NCBI GenBank assembly: GCA_946406115.1
Contig: OX291557.1
Location: 2,698,501-2,762,500, forward strand
Source: Apoda limacodes
Lineage: Eukaryota; Arthropoda; Insecta; Lepidoptera; Limacodidae
DNA: 64,000 nucleotides
Direction of reading: 5' to 3'
Shown here: positions 19,720-31,100 of the stretch, in pieces
Position numbering within the stretch: position 1 is the stretch's first letter
Layout: each line of letters opens with the position of its first letter
Notes under the pieces: generated by a model
What the model was told of the DNA's origin: nothing
Databases searched by the model: none
The model's input: the letters and a program-made list of their open reading frames with translations, nothing else
Position numbers and translations under genes: made by a program

Positions 19720-21735
19720 GTAACGTTGTCGTGCTGTTAAAGATCAGATGGCGGCATATCTCCAACCACACCAACTTAGTTGTGAAACAATGCTTGGTTG
19801 TGAAACTATTATTCATTCTGCTAGACTTTTCTACAAATAAAATAAAATCAACAATGCTGTAATAGTCAAATTAGACATTAAGAACGCATTTAACAGTGTA
19901 TGATTGTTTGTTATCGGAGAATAACTTAAGAATTTGTTTTGTTTTTACTAAAGCTACCTAAGTTGATAAGACAAGTTTAGTACATTAGGCTGCGTTATTA
20001 GTTTCTTATTCGAACTATGTTCTCAAATAGTTACATTAGTATTAGTAATTAACTTTAAGCTAGCAGGTCTTTCTCTTTACTCTGTATAGTATTAGTAATT
20101 AAATTGCGGGCGACTTATTAAAGAATCTGACTACCTTCCAAACTTTTTCTCGAAATCCTCAAAATCCAGGCATTTAATTAGCGCGTGAGGATCATTTCTA
20201 TCCTAAACTTAATTACTGAATACTAATGCTTGCTTAAACTTAATTTGTAGCACTAATGTTACTATTCCGTTCATAAGTGAAACCAAACTAACTAATTCTC
20301 TCGTGATTTTGAGACTGATTAAGACTGATTATTGTTGTTTTGCTGGTTTGAAATAAATGTTATTCCGTAACCTTGAATTATTGTATTTTGCCTCCATTTA
20401 CTTAAAGCAAATTTTCATAAAATACTTTAAAGTCATCCTAACACACCCGGCGGGCCCGGCCGGGTTGGCGGCGAATGTTACCGGACCCGCCCGGGTTGAA
20501 ATACATACCGGTATACGGTTGCAATCTCTAGTCTCCTGATACCGTCGCTAAGGATATTTAAATCCTTCTCCCAAATCTAAAAAATGTAGGTTTAGAAATC
20601 AACACAAATAAATCTGAAGTTTTTGCTTGTATTTCTGCAGTTTCATAGTCGTCTAATCTCAATTTTTTGATCCCAGGAATATCAATTATCGATAAGCAAA
20701 ATTTTACATTACTGGGTACACCTATTTGTGTTGAAGCTGTTTCTCATACGCTTACCTGTAAAAATAACTCACTAGCTTACTACAAACTTATTTTTCATGT
20801 CTATTGCGCTCACCTCTCTAGCAATTTTATGAAATTGAAATATTACATATAATATCACCCACATGGCTTTGTCCACATGAAATATCTCTTATAGATCATT
20901 AATTTTTTTTTTCTGACTGACTATGCAGTTGGCAGCCATTACTGCTTCACCGGGCTTTTTGGGGCGAGATTCTGAAGGAGCCTCAGCCCATATAGCACCC
21001 AATGCTCAAGGGCTCCCCGCGGGGTGAGCCTCGGCTTGGGTTGTCGCTCTCGGGGGTAAGTCATTAAAGCTAGCTGTAGAGTCAATCTGCAATGTAAAAC
21101 TTGATGATAATCAGCGGTGTCAAGCATCTCTTCCAATCCGTCACGGTGGTTCAGGTATCCGTCGTATTGAAGATATTAGCCTTTCAGCTGTTTCCAAACC
21201 TGAGTCTGGTGCTTGGTTGCATGCAATACCTTTCCCGTATATTGACACTCTTTTAGACAACGATTCTCTATGAGAATTGCAATAGCTTTGAGGCTTTGCT
21301 GTGATGTTTGTGAGCCTCACAAGTGCGTTTATGGTTCTCTTGTTGAGTCAAATGGTCACAATGGTCAGATGTGCAGGTAGGTTTTCACGTCACCACGCTT
21401 TAAATGACATCCTAAAACGAGTGTTACGTTCAGTGAACATTCCGAGCCTTCTTGAGCCTCCTGGCCTCAGCTGCAACGACCAGATGGTCTGACTCTGGTA
21501 CCGTGGCCACTGTATGATTCGGGATGCAACTTGTGTCAATACTTTTGCTACTTCTAATTTACATAATACCGTAAAGACTGCGAGATCAGCCGCTACAAAA
21601 GCAGCTCATCTTAAATACCATAAATATTCAAATTTATTGACATCCTACATTTTCATCCCTTTTGCCACTGAAACAGCCGGTCCTTGGTGCTCTGAGGCCA
21701 AGGGCGTAGCCAGGTACGGGCAGGGGCAGTTGCCC
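19720..21735 (+). mobile_element. Disrupted LINE reverse transcriptase (plus strand)
   Basis: Three collinear pieces. Near 19735-19905: 'DQMAAYLQPHQLSCETMLGC' and 'KLDIKNAFNSV' (first RT aspartate). Near 20570-20830: 'KNVGLEINTNKSEVFACIS' and 'NFTLLGTPICVEAVSHTL'. Near 21118-21700: 'LPIRHGGSGIRRIEDISLSA', 'GRFSRHHALNDILKRVLRS' and 'YIFIPFATETAGPW'. Frameshifts, stops and interposed sequence (a GC-rich patch at 20445-20520 and a block at 20930-21110) show a dead, interrupted copy. The family has a distinct C-terminal region unlike the other LINEs in the window. Confidence 0.7.
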
Positions 21736-21944
21736 CTCCCTCCCTAGCCGGGCATGGGTTGGCATATTTTCGGGATAATCGCCCGCATTTTTCACTGCTA
21801 CTACTCTGCACCGTCTTCTAACAGTCGTTCGTTTAACCTTCCACATGTAGAGTGATGTTCGTAAGTGTTTTGATGTTAAGTCATGTTGGCGCGCCTTTGC
21901 TTCAGTAGCGTTTTTGTACGGTCGCCACTACAGGATCGTCTTAA

Positions 21945-22416
21945 GGTGCGTACAGATTATTTGCAACACAGCATGCATTTCTTTCAACAATTTCAACATA
22001 TCTCATACATTTAAATGTGTTCGCTAACGCACTAAAATCAACAGCGCGCACGCTACGTGCATTTGCAGGGCGCGTTGGTTCCCGTCTATTTGTCGGTTTT
22101 TCGACGAACGCTTTGAGTTTTTGCGCGCAGTGGAATCTGGACGGCTAATTCGCAGCGGACCTGCCTACTGCCGGCGATATTTAGATTGTCGACTGTAAAA
22201 GTGGATGGAGATGACGACGGGGACTTTTTTTATACACTGGTGTAATAAAATAATTGAAACACCAATATAGGCATGTAAACTTCAAAATCAAACAGTTCCA
22301 TGGCGTGCGCACTGAAAACTGCCAGGAATGGCCGTTGTTGAGGCGCAGCGCGCGCGGACCGTCCACATACATTCATGTTGCATTGCATTTTGTGTTGCAA
22401 ATAAAGTTTACCTACC
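21945..22416. mobile_element. TTAA-flanked MITE
   Basis: TTAA occurs immediately outside both ends (21941-21944 and 22417-22420). The terminal repeats 'ggtgcgtacagattatttgc' and (inverted) 'ggtaggtaaactttatttgc' match at about 80% and both continue into 'aacaca'. Length 472 bp with no transposase. TTAA target choice points to a piggyBac-type transposase supplied in trans; this is inferred from the target site only. Confidence 0.65.
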
Positions 22417-22524
22417 TTAACAGTCAACTGTTTGCCCAACCTTTCACGAGTAGAGTATTAGTTCCCCAGTATTTGATAATGTAACGTCAGGTCGACACTT
22501 TATTTCGCTTTATTTATTATCTGC

Positions 22525-22825
22525 CAGCTTTTGCCTGCGGTTCCGCCCGCCCGGAATTCGGTTATCGGTGTAGGATTTCAACTGCATCTTCTCAATTATA
22601 AAAATCATCCGACTCACGCTTGACGTTTTTAAGTAACCTATATCCTTCCCACGGACTCAAACTTGCAAATTTTTCCGAGGTTCTACCCACCCTAAATTCG
22701 ATTATCGGTGTAGGACTCTTCAAGTATATAAAAAAAAGACTCACACTTGACGTTTTCCACTAGCCTATGACAGACAAATAGACGGACAGACTAAGTTACT
22801 TTCACAGTAATGAAATTAGTGTGGA
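22525..22825 (-). mobile_element. Helitron-like non-autonomous element, minus orientation (decayed)
   Basis: Read on minus it starts near 22825 with 'ctgtgaaagtaacttagtct', continues with a 'gtccgtctatttgtctgtca' phrase and ends in the GC-rich hairpin 'gcgggcggaaccgcaggc'. This is the same layout as the elements at 54821 and 59577. Ends are not exact. Confidence 0.45.
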
Positions 22826-24078
22826 CTACTTGTCCCAGAAAGAGTAGATCAAAGCACTGCAGTATAATGACGCAAAGACGTGACGAAGTTTCTTAAATCC
22901 TGCTCAACCTAAATGGAACCTCCTTATCGGCTTCTTTTTCGAAATGACTTTTACCCAACTGCACTATAATATCATTGTCAGGAAATTGTAGGTCTGAGAT
23001 TTACTCGCTGCTTACATTTACTTATGCCTTGTCCTTTCCAGTTATCAGGATTTAAAACCATCAGCGTCAGGGCCATGGAAGAGGTGTCTCCGGCGAACTG
23101 GATTTTTTTTTCCAAAATTAGGTCAGACGCATGAAACTTTGTATACAGGCTGGTGGAGAGTTCTTTGAAAAGATTTAATTTAAATATTATTTATAAATAT
23201 TAATTAAATATTATCCATAGAAGTTAGTTTTTTAGTTTCTCAAAACTTTCTGAATATCCCACGCAAGAATTGCTCGTTTAAAGGTATTAGATAATGAAGT
23301 AAAGTGCCTATAATGCCATTTTTGCCGTATAAAAACAACATTTTTTACCAAGTCAATAATTATATAAATTATTTTATTTACTAAATAATTATATGAAAAT
23401 ATATTCAAATACTTACCTATAAATGATTAAATAAAAACATAAAATATTTTTGGACATCACACACAGTGCCACCTGGTCCCAAACTAATTGATATATTGAT
23501 GTAAGTTATGAAGATAACCGACCACAAAAACTTACATACATCGTACGTACTGTTAGTCGGGATTCTCGACGAGGGTTTTTAAAAAAGATTATTTATAATA
23601 ATTAACACGTATTTATTCTGCAAAATATTATAATGTACAATTTTATTAAAATTGGTGTGTACCGGGTGGAGGCTAGAGTTGAACTGAGGAACTTTACTTG
23701 AAAAGTTGGGAACGGATCATAATAATGCTGACTAGGCTAGGAAAAAGGGTGACTAGACTATATAGGGTGCATATAATTTTTGTAACAACCCCCCGCTTTG
23801 GACTGAACTTACACCATTAAGTGAAGTTCATGAGAAGATAAAGGTTGAATCAAGTTGTGGCACTCAGTTTCGTCGAATGTAAGACTCTGTTTACAAATGT
23901 ATCGAGCGGTGCCTATCACACCGTTTAATCACTTGAGTAAAAAATTACGTCATTAGGTTTTAAACTCTACCCTAAAGTTTTGTACGGCTAATCGAGTTAC
24001 ATGTGTCATGCCGTAATTATATGCTTGCCGAGGCTTGGCAAGCCTTGAGCTTCCTCAGCCGATACAAGCGCTGAGTTA
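22826..24078. other. Intergenic, no gene seen
   Basis: AT-rich, no coding frame with family features. Short T-rich and AT-rich runs only. Confidence 0.35.
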
Positions 24079-24467
24079 CATTTGGTAGACATTTACACGC
24101 TTGCCAACGCTTGTAAGCCCCTCCTTGTGTTCCAGTTATCCAAGCGTCAAACTTGTGTTATCCTTTGCGTGTGGTTTAACCTACTCTTATCAATCAGAGA
24201 AAAATAAAAGAAAACTAAGGAAAGTCCGACTAAGTAGAAGATGGTGGATGATACAAATTCATAGAAATCAATCCTGGTAGCCATCATTTTTTCTAAAGAC
24301 TAAGCATTCATTTTGCGAATAAAAATGACGAACAACCAATGACACTTTATCCAAGCGGTGACAAGCTCGTCCAAGCCCACGCAAGCCAACCCAAAACACC
24401 CGTATACACACTTGAGCTTTTCAACGTTGACCAACGTTTGGCAAGCGTGTAAATGCGTCATCAAATG
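24079..24467. mobile_element. MITE-like inverted-repeat element
   Basis: The ends 'catttggtagacatttacac' and, inverted, 'catttgatgacgcatttaca' are followed on both sides by 'gcttgccaa(ac)gtt'-type sequence. Internal words 'cttggcaag' recur. About 390 bp, non-coding; target duplication not clear. Confidence 0.5.
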
Positions 24468-24762
24468 AAATCCATGTCTTCACTTTTCGGAATTTTGCCA
24501 TTTTTACCCGCCCTTAAAAAAGGAGGAGTTCCTAATTCAGCTATTTTTTTGTATGTGTGTTACACGATATCTTTGCGTATGAAGAACAGATTTTAACGAT
24601 TTCTACGTGTATAAAAGGATGTGTTTAAACGTTAACTCGTCGATTGGTCCTATTTAAATTTAATAATCGGCCGAAATAAACACGAGTGAGGCACGGAAAA
24701 AGACTTAAATTGTTTCATTTTGACGACCTTATTTCAGATGAATGGGTACGTTACTTTGCCCA

Positions 24763-25034
24763 CAGGGCTGTAGCTAGAGTTGAATCTAAGGTTGGGCAGC
24801 GGTGGTTTCATGTACGGGTACGGCGACAGTAATTTTGCTATCTTTCATTATTTTACCTGCTTGTGAGCGTGAGTAATTAAGGTAGAAGGTAATTGGGTGG
24901 GATCGCGGGAAAACAAGAGTAAAATGGTATTAATTTATAGTATGGGAAAAGAATTTATATATGTCATACCTTAGTTTATGGTACTTTTAAGGTAGGGCAT
25001 TGCCCCACAATGCCCCCCCTTAGCTACGGCCCTG
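24763..25034. mobile_element. hAT-type MITE with 8-bp target-site duplication
   Basis: Terminal inverted repeats 'cagggctgtagctag' (24763) and 'ctacggccctg' (ending 25034) are flanked on both sides by the identical 8-mer 'tttgccca' (24755-24762 and 25035-25042). The 8-bp duplication and CAGGG-like ends are characteristic of hAT transposons. It is 272 bp with no transposase, so non-autonomous. Confidence 0.85.
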
Positions 25035-25042
25035 TTTGCCCA

Positions 25043-25785
25043 CCACGTAAGTTTCTGCGTGCAACAGTTTTGAGAAACAACAGGCCATGGGATAGGAAAT
25101 AACCTTAACAAATTTGATAAAAGTTATAATAATTAATAAGATATATTAAGCATTGGATATTTTGACAACCTGAAATGGTAAAAAAAACAAATTTTTAATT
25201 TTTAGGATTTTGTAACTAAATCCGAACCTTGTTCATATGAAGCTTGATTATTTATTCTCAAATATTCATCGAGACTGTTATTAATTTTGTGCTAAAAAGT
25301 AAAAGATTAACCTCCTAAAGCAAAAATACTGAAAGAACAGCTAATTACGTGGTTTCTTCGCTATTTAGCGGAATGCTTTAAATGACACCAACAAATAACA
25401 ATAATTTGCAGTAAAAATTGTCTATTGGCATCTGACTTGACGTTGATTTTTTTTACTTTAAACGGTTCACTTGAGTCAAAACTGAAGTAACATGCAAGAA
25501 GCTCATATATTTATATATATATTATAAGCGGAACCCCCCGCACAGGTATCATAGTACCGAGTAAAACCTATATCAGGAACCCGACCCGAGCTGCTCGCAC
25601 ACTTTGTTTGCGGCACTCGGACGGTTCGGTAGGACAACTCGGTACACGTAAGCCATTTCTGTTTTTATGTGATTTGAATTTCTTGTTGTTCGATTGATTG
25701 TTTTCCTAATTGTTAAAAGAGGCTAATTACCAAATTTGTTATTGCAAATGTTGTGTAATAAAGGTAAGGTTAGGTGATTTTAATT
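25043..25785. other. Intergenic, with a CpG-containing patch
   Basis: No gene recognised. A GC-richer patch at 25535-25650 ends in 'gtacacgtaagcc', with GTAAG as a possible splice donor. It could be an untranslated first exon of the downstream mars copy 1, but I cannot support this by homology. Confidence 0.25.
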
Positions 25786-27007
25786 AGGTCCTTACATATG
25801 AAATTAATGTTTTATAGAACTGGCCAATTTGATCTCAAAAAGCCGGCGTGTTAGGTATTCCAAATTCAAATTTATTTCAATTTTAAGCTTGTCTATTTGT
25901 GTTTCGAGTGTAATAATTCATTTGTTTTCGCGTCACTCAATTATGCTTTGACATCGTTCTGTGATATCGCATTATTTTCGGATACGAATTCCATCGTGGC
26001 ACAATCGCTGCAGAAACAGCTTAAAGGATTAATGATGTGTACGGAAGAAACCACTTTAAAAAGAAAACACTGTACGTTTTTGGTTCCAACGCTTTCGTTC
26101 TGGAAATATTGACCTCCAGAACAAACCTCGTGGACGGCCGGAGACCCTAGTTGTCAATGAGTAATTGAAAGAGATCGTGGAATCAGATCCAACTCAAACC
26201 ACGTCAGAGTTAGCTGCAGGTCATTTTGAATCATTTGAAACAAATTAGAAAAGTGAAAAAGCTTGAAAAATGGGTACCGCATGAACTAAATGAAGCAAAC
26301 CAACAATCACGTGTCGACTGTTGCGTCACGTTACTCAACCGTCACAATAACGAGGGGATTTTTAATAACATTACTTGTAATGAAAAATTGATCCTATACG
26401 ATAATCGGAAACGCTCATCACAGTGGTTAAATCCAGGAGAACCGGCTTAATCCTGCCCCAAGCGAAAGTTGACTAAAAAAAAGGTACTGGTTAGTGTCTG
26501 GTGGACCAGCGTTGGTGTAATCCACTACAGCTTCCTAAGATCTGGTCAGACGATTACGGAAGATCTGTATTGCCGACTATTGGAAACCATGATGGAAAAG
26601 CTAGCCGTTAAACAGCTGAGATTGGTCAACTGTTCTAGCCCACTGCTGTTTCAGGACAACGCTTGACCACACACTGCACAGCAGACGGTGGCGAAACTAG
26701 AGGAGCTAGGGTCGGATTGTCTCCGTCACCTACCATACTCCCCGGACCTTGCTCCAACCGATTACCACTTTTTTCAGAATTTGGATAACTTCTTAATTGG
26801 AAAAAAAATCAATTTAGATGAGGCAGTCCAAAACACCTTCAAACATTTTATTGATTCTCGATCCCGCAATATTTTGAGCAAAGGAATCAATGAACTCCCT
26901 GTAAAATGGCAAAAGTGCATAGATCACAACGGTACCTACTTTGATTGATTAAATAAAAAAAGATTTGCTTTTTACATATACAACATCAATTTCATATGTA
27001 AGGACCT
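25786..27007 (+). mobile_element. Mariner transposon with terminal inverted repeats, inactive
   Basis: The ends 'aggtccttacatatgaaatt' (25786-25805) and its inverse at 26988-27007 are terminal repeats. The right end is flanked by TA and the left by TT (a likely decayed TA). The total, 1222 bp, fits mariner. Coding pieces at about 25900-26948 include 'VLVSVWW', 'FQDNA' and 'LPYSPDLAPTDYHFF'. The last two aspartates are 34 residues apart, the DD34D pattern of mariner. Inactivation is plain: the residue after VWW is Thr, not the first catalytic Asp; a TGA follows 'FQDNA'; and several frameshifts lie in the N-terminal half. Confidence 0.9.
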
Positions 27008-28184
27008 TATCTATAAACTTTTTGGTAAACTACTCAACAAGTTTTTTGAACGGCATCAGGTTGGAACGTAGTCATTAGCCAATAGGCGCTTTTGTTAGTT
27101 TAGTACTTTCATACCAGCCCATGAGCGCTCTTGGTTTACGCAACGTGAGCAGACTTTTGCACTTATCCTAAAGTAAACTCGGTTTTTTACAATGGTCATG
27201 AAAATAGCACAGAAGATCGCAAAACTCATCCTTATTTACCACTCATCCGGTCGTTTGCAAATGTCCTCGGATTTTCGCAATGATCCGTTTTTTGCGATTA
27301 TCCTACGATTGATTACGATGATTTATAAATAAAAAAAGAGTAAACTGACTTAAATTTTGCACAAAGGTTCATGTTATTTAGGCGATTAGGCTTCTTATAT
27401 TTTTGTGGCTAGAGACTTTAATTTTGCACATAAGTCTCGGCTCTAACCTAGGGTAGAATTCAAGGATTTTGCAAAATTGATCTCCCAAAGGGGTGAAATT
27501 GGGGTGTCCAAGGTGTTTGTATGTAAATCTGCCATCATTTAAGCTAAATGTATAAAAGACAGGTATTTGGCCTTAAGGATATAAATAAAGATTGAAGTGT
27601 TTCACCGTTTTATAGTTAATCATCCCCTAAATGGCAAAATAGGAAATGAATATTTGTATGCGAATTTTGATATTCCATGATCCACGGAATTAAGTTTTTT
27701 TAAAAAAAATCCACGCGGATGAATTCGCGGGTTAAAGGTAGTTCATCTATATACCTAATTAATCATAAATCCGGGTTAACCCGAGTTAGCGTAGGCGCGT
27801 ACTTTGACTTATCGATAGGCCGATTAAAAAATCGGGCTAATGCAGCCTAATTGGCAGAGTGGCCACCTTATTTATTCATATGTATTTGTATCCGTTGTCT
27901 GGTATCCATAACACAAGCTTTGCTTTCTTTGGGGCTAGACGGCGCTGTGTATAATGTTAAAAAATATTTATTTATTGATTCATTTATGGTCTCTCTTCGC
28001 ATATTTCAGTTTTTGCTATTGTACTGACCTTTAAACTTCCAACTCTTATTTTAGGTGAACGCGCCTTAACATTATATTAAAATTAATTATTTGGCAACAC
28101 TGAATTAAAAGTTTAAAAATGACAGTTATTTAAATTTGATATTTGTGTTGATATTAATTTTCTTAAACGTTATTTTATTTACAG
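27008..28184. other. Intergenic upstream of mars copy 1
   Basis: No gene seen. A stretch at about 27700-27760 with 'aatccacgcggatgaattcg' and 'cgggttaaaggta' resembles the end of a dispersed lepidopteran repeat. The region should include the promoter and any 5'-UTR exon of mars copy 1; none could be placed. Confidence 0.35.
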
Positions 28185-28195
28185 GTATACACAGA

Positions 28196-28199
28196 ATGG
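28196..28199 (+). CDS. mars: mars copy 1, start-codon microexon end (ATG|G)
   Basis: ATG at 28196-28198, then G, then donor GTAAG. The preceding 'ttattttatttacag' could be an acceptor, making a 15-nt microexon (28185-28199). Spliced to 30837 it reads ATG GAT TTT GAC. Copy 2 has the same arrangement (48822-48825, donor GTAAG, preceded by 'tattttattggcag'), so the start is conserved between duplicates. An alternative start exon is at 29796-29846. Confidence 0.65.
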
Positions 28200-31100
28200 G
28201 TAAGATTTACTATCAAATATTATTAATAACCTCAAATATTCTATCAGACATTATTACAGCTATCAGCGACGTACTATTATCAGAATTTAATTGCTTTGCT
28301 TTTGATTATAACTAGTAGGTATTTAAATCGTCTCTTCTTTACTACTTATTTTAGGCTTCGTTTTTTGATAGTTATTTGTATCAAGAATTGAGTAGGTATA
28401 TAATTCTAGGGCAAAATTTATACCTTTTGACATAGAATACTCCAAATCTCTTCGTAGAGAGTGAAATCACCCTAGGCAGTTCAAGAGGTAACTTAACAAG
28501 GTACCCAGTCAACTACAACAGAAATAATTTAAGACATACAGAAAGATACTTTCATCCTTTATTTGATCCCCTTAGCTGTATATAAGTTTTGGGACACCCT
28601 CAAACAACATTCTTTTCAGCTGTGAAGTTAAATAATTTTTTTCCTCCTGTGAGTGAGGTCCTTTAAAAACTATATAGCCCATGAACAAAACCAATCTAAT
28701 CCACACACACAAATGTGATTACTTAATCATATAATCTAAGCCTATTTATTGTCTTCCTGTTAATATTATCAATCTAAGCAAGCTAAAAGAATGGAATAAA
28801 TGGCCTGTAAAGTGCTTTTTTTTTAAACAAAATCATATTTGGTAGTTTAATCACGAGACAACTGAAAGAAACAGTTTTTTTGCAGTTATGTGAAATTTTA
28901 GACTTGTTTGGCTCTGATTTGCATCTACTGAAATTGATATAACATATAAAGGTGTTTATGTGTTTGAAATATGGAATTGAAATGGGATTTTTTGGTACAT
29001 GAAGCAATAAAATAACAATAATTCAAATTAATTAATTATGAAGGTTCTAAACAACAACAAACATTTTAACAAAAATTATAGTTTTTCTCTCATTTAACCC
29101 GGCAAGCATAAGTTTGTGTGTAAACACACTCAGACTGAAATAAATCAATCAATATATTAATAGTTAATTGTTAAACTATGATTGTCAAGGCAAGGTAAAG
29201 TTTTTGGAAGTAGTTAAGATCTTGGTTACACCTATCTCAACAGACATATCTTTTTGTTTTAATATTTTTTATTTAAAATGTTTATGTTGTTTAGAAACTT
29301 CATGTAAGTAATAAATTTGACTTGTTATTTTATTGCTTCAGTACCTAGAGTGCTGAGCTTTGCTTGTTTTTAAACAATGCCATCTATTGTCAAGTAGTAT
29401 TAGTGTTGCTGTGTCAGTAAAAATAATAGTCATACTACTCACCAATAGATGTCGGGAAGAGTTATATATTTTGTAGTTTATCATTGCATGAAAACATGTA
29501 TAAAACGACGTTTACTAAAATTAAACCTAGCTATCTAATGAAATGAATTTAATGAAAATTGTTGGATCTGTTTCGGAGATTCAGATTTTATGCATATATA
29601 CAAGAATTGCTTGTATAAAGGCAGTAGATGTACCATAATACCACGAACACTTGCTTTTGCCTGCAAATCTATTTGAATCATAACTAGGTCCAAAGTTCTC
29701 TTCAAGATATTTAAAAGTCCAAACACACAGTAGCCATTCTAAACCTTTGAGGAGTTCTCTTGACTGCCTTTTGTTTTCATCATTATATTTTCCAGGTCTA
29801 TGAGAACTAAATATGTCTGCCAAGTTTCAACAGAATCAATTTACAGGTAAAAATTCAGTAGGTAAATATCAAACTTCTCCAATTTTCTACCCTTCAAGAG
29901 AAGATGGGATTTTTTTCTTTCAAATTTGACTTAGAGGCTCAACTTAGAGTGGTAACCAATCCAACAAAATCTGACTGCTCTGTTATGCTGAAACATCTCC
30001 AAAAAAATGTTTGTAATGAAATTGAGCCTTCTGGCTCACAATTCCTCCTTTTTCATTCATCGGTTAACAATGCAAAAAAACTAGAAAAGACACTGCATAT
30101 CTATTACATTTAATGTCCTATAAGCACAGCACCAATCTAATTTCAGGGGGGACTAGGGTCATTTTCTGTTACTTGGTACATATTTGCTCATAGGTAGGAA
30201 ACATGAAAAATAAGATATCACCTAGTCAGGTTGAATAAAGGTTTAACAATAGTAGATTGTATTACAAGGGACTAAATTAGTATTCTTATAATGAGGTGTG
30301 CCCTTATTTTAATTATCATTAAACCTTAAAAATGAAGTTTTGAACATAGCGAAGAATTCTAAAGTAGAATCTTGAGCATAGCAAGGTGTAGTGGAGGAGG
30401 AGGTGTAGTGAAGGATTCAATTCCATGCTAAAAATATTTCCTGGCCAAATGCTACACTTCATCCCCCTCAATGAAAAACATAATTAAAGGTGCTCTTAAG
30501 ACACTACTCATGTCAAAAATTCTATTGATAAAAAAGTATGATTAATGTTTACAGTAAAATAACTTATTAAAAAGTTGTATTTACAATTTAAAACATTTTG
30601 ACAGTTTTTGAATATTATATTTAATAAACTTTGGTTGAAAAGAGTACCTACAGAATAAGGATGCAGTTTGAATTTTTTTCAGAAATTGATTAAAATTCAT
30701 TACGACCTGCTTAACTGCTTATGCTGCTCTTATTGCATGCTTTCGCTAGGTATAGATATTTTATTTCATGAAAAAATATTGTTATGTTTTAGAACTGTAT
30801 TTCAGTATTCTTTTGATGTGCTATTTTTTTTAACAGATTTTGACTTTGGAGCTTTGCTGAAGAACCATATGATAAAGCACAAAGCAAGGCCAACACAGTT
30901 TGTCAGTGTTGCAAGTGGAGTATGTATAATTTTCCATTTTTTATCTTTTTAGCTTTCCAGATTTGTATGGCTAAGGCTGCATGCTTTCATTAATATTAAA
31001 AAAAATTAGTTATTATAAAAATAAATAGAATCAACTTTGTACTCAAGGATAATTGTATTCAAAATCAACATTTTAATACTAATAAAAAGATTAATTGATA

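Noticed and set aside
21690..21745. A hAT-like end 'aagggcgtagccagg' next to 'ggggcagttgcccctcc'.
   Set aside because: It resembles a Tip100-type terminal repeat, but no matching right end or target duplication was found nearby, so it is not called as an element.
23560..23800. Possible LTR because of 'tgtaacaaccccc' and a defined-looking block.
   Set aside because: No second copy, no TG...CA boundaries with target duplication, and no gag/pol remains.
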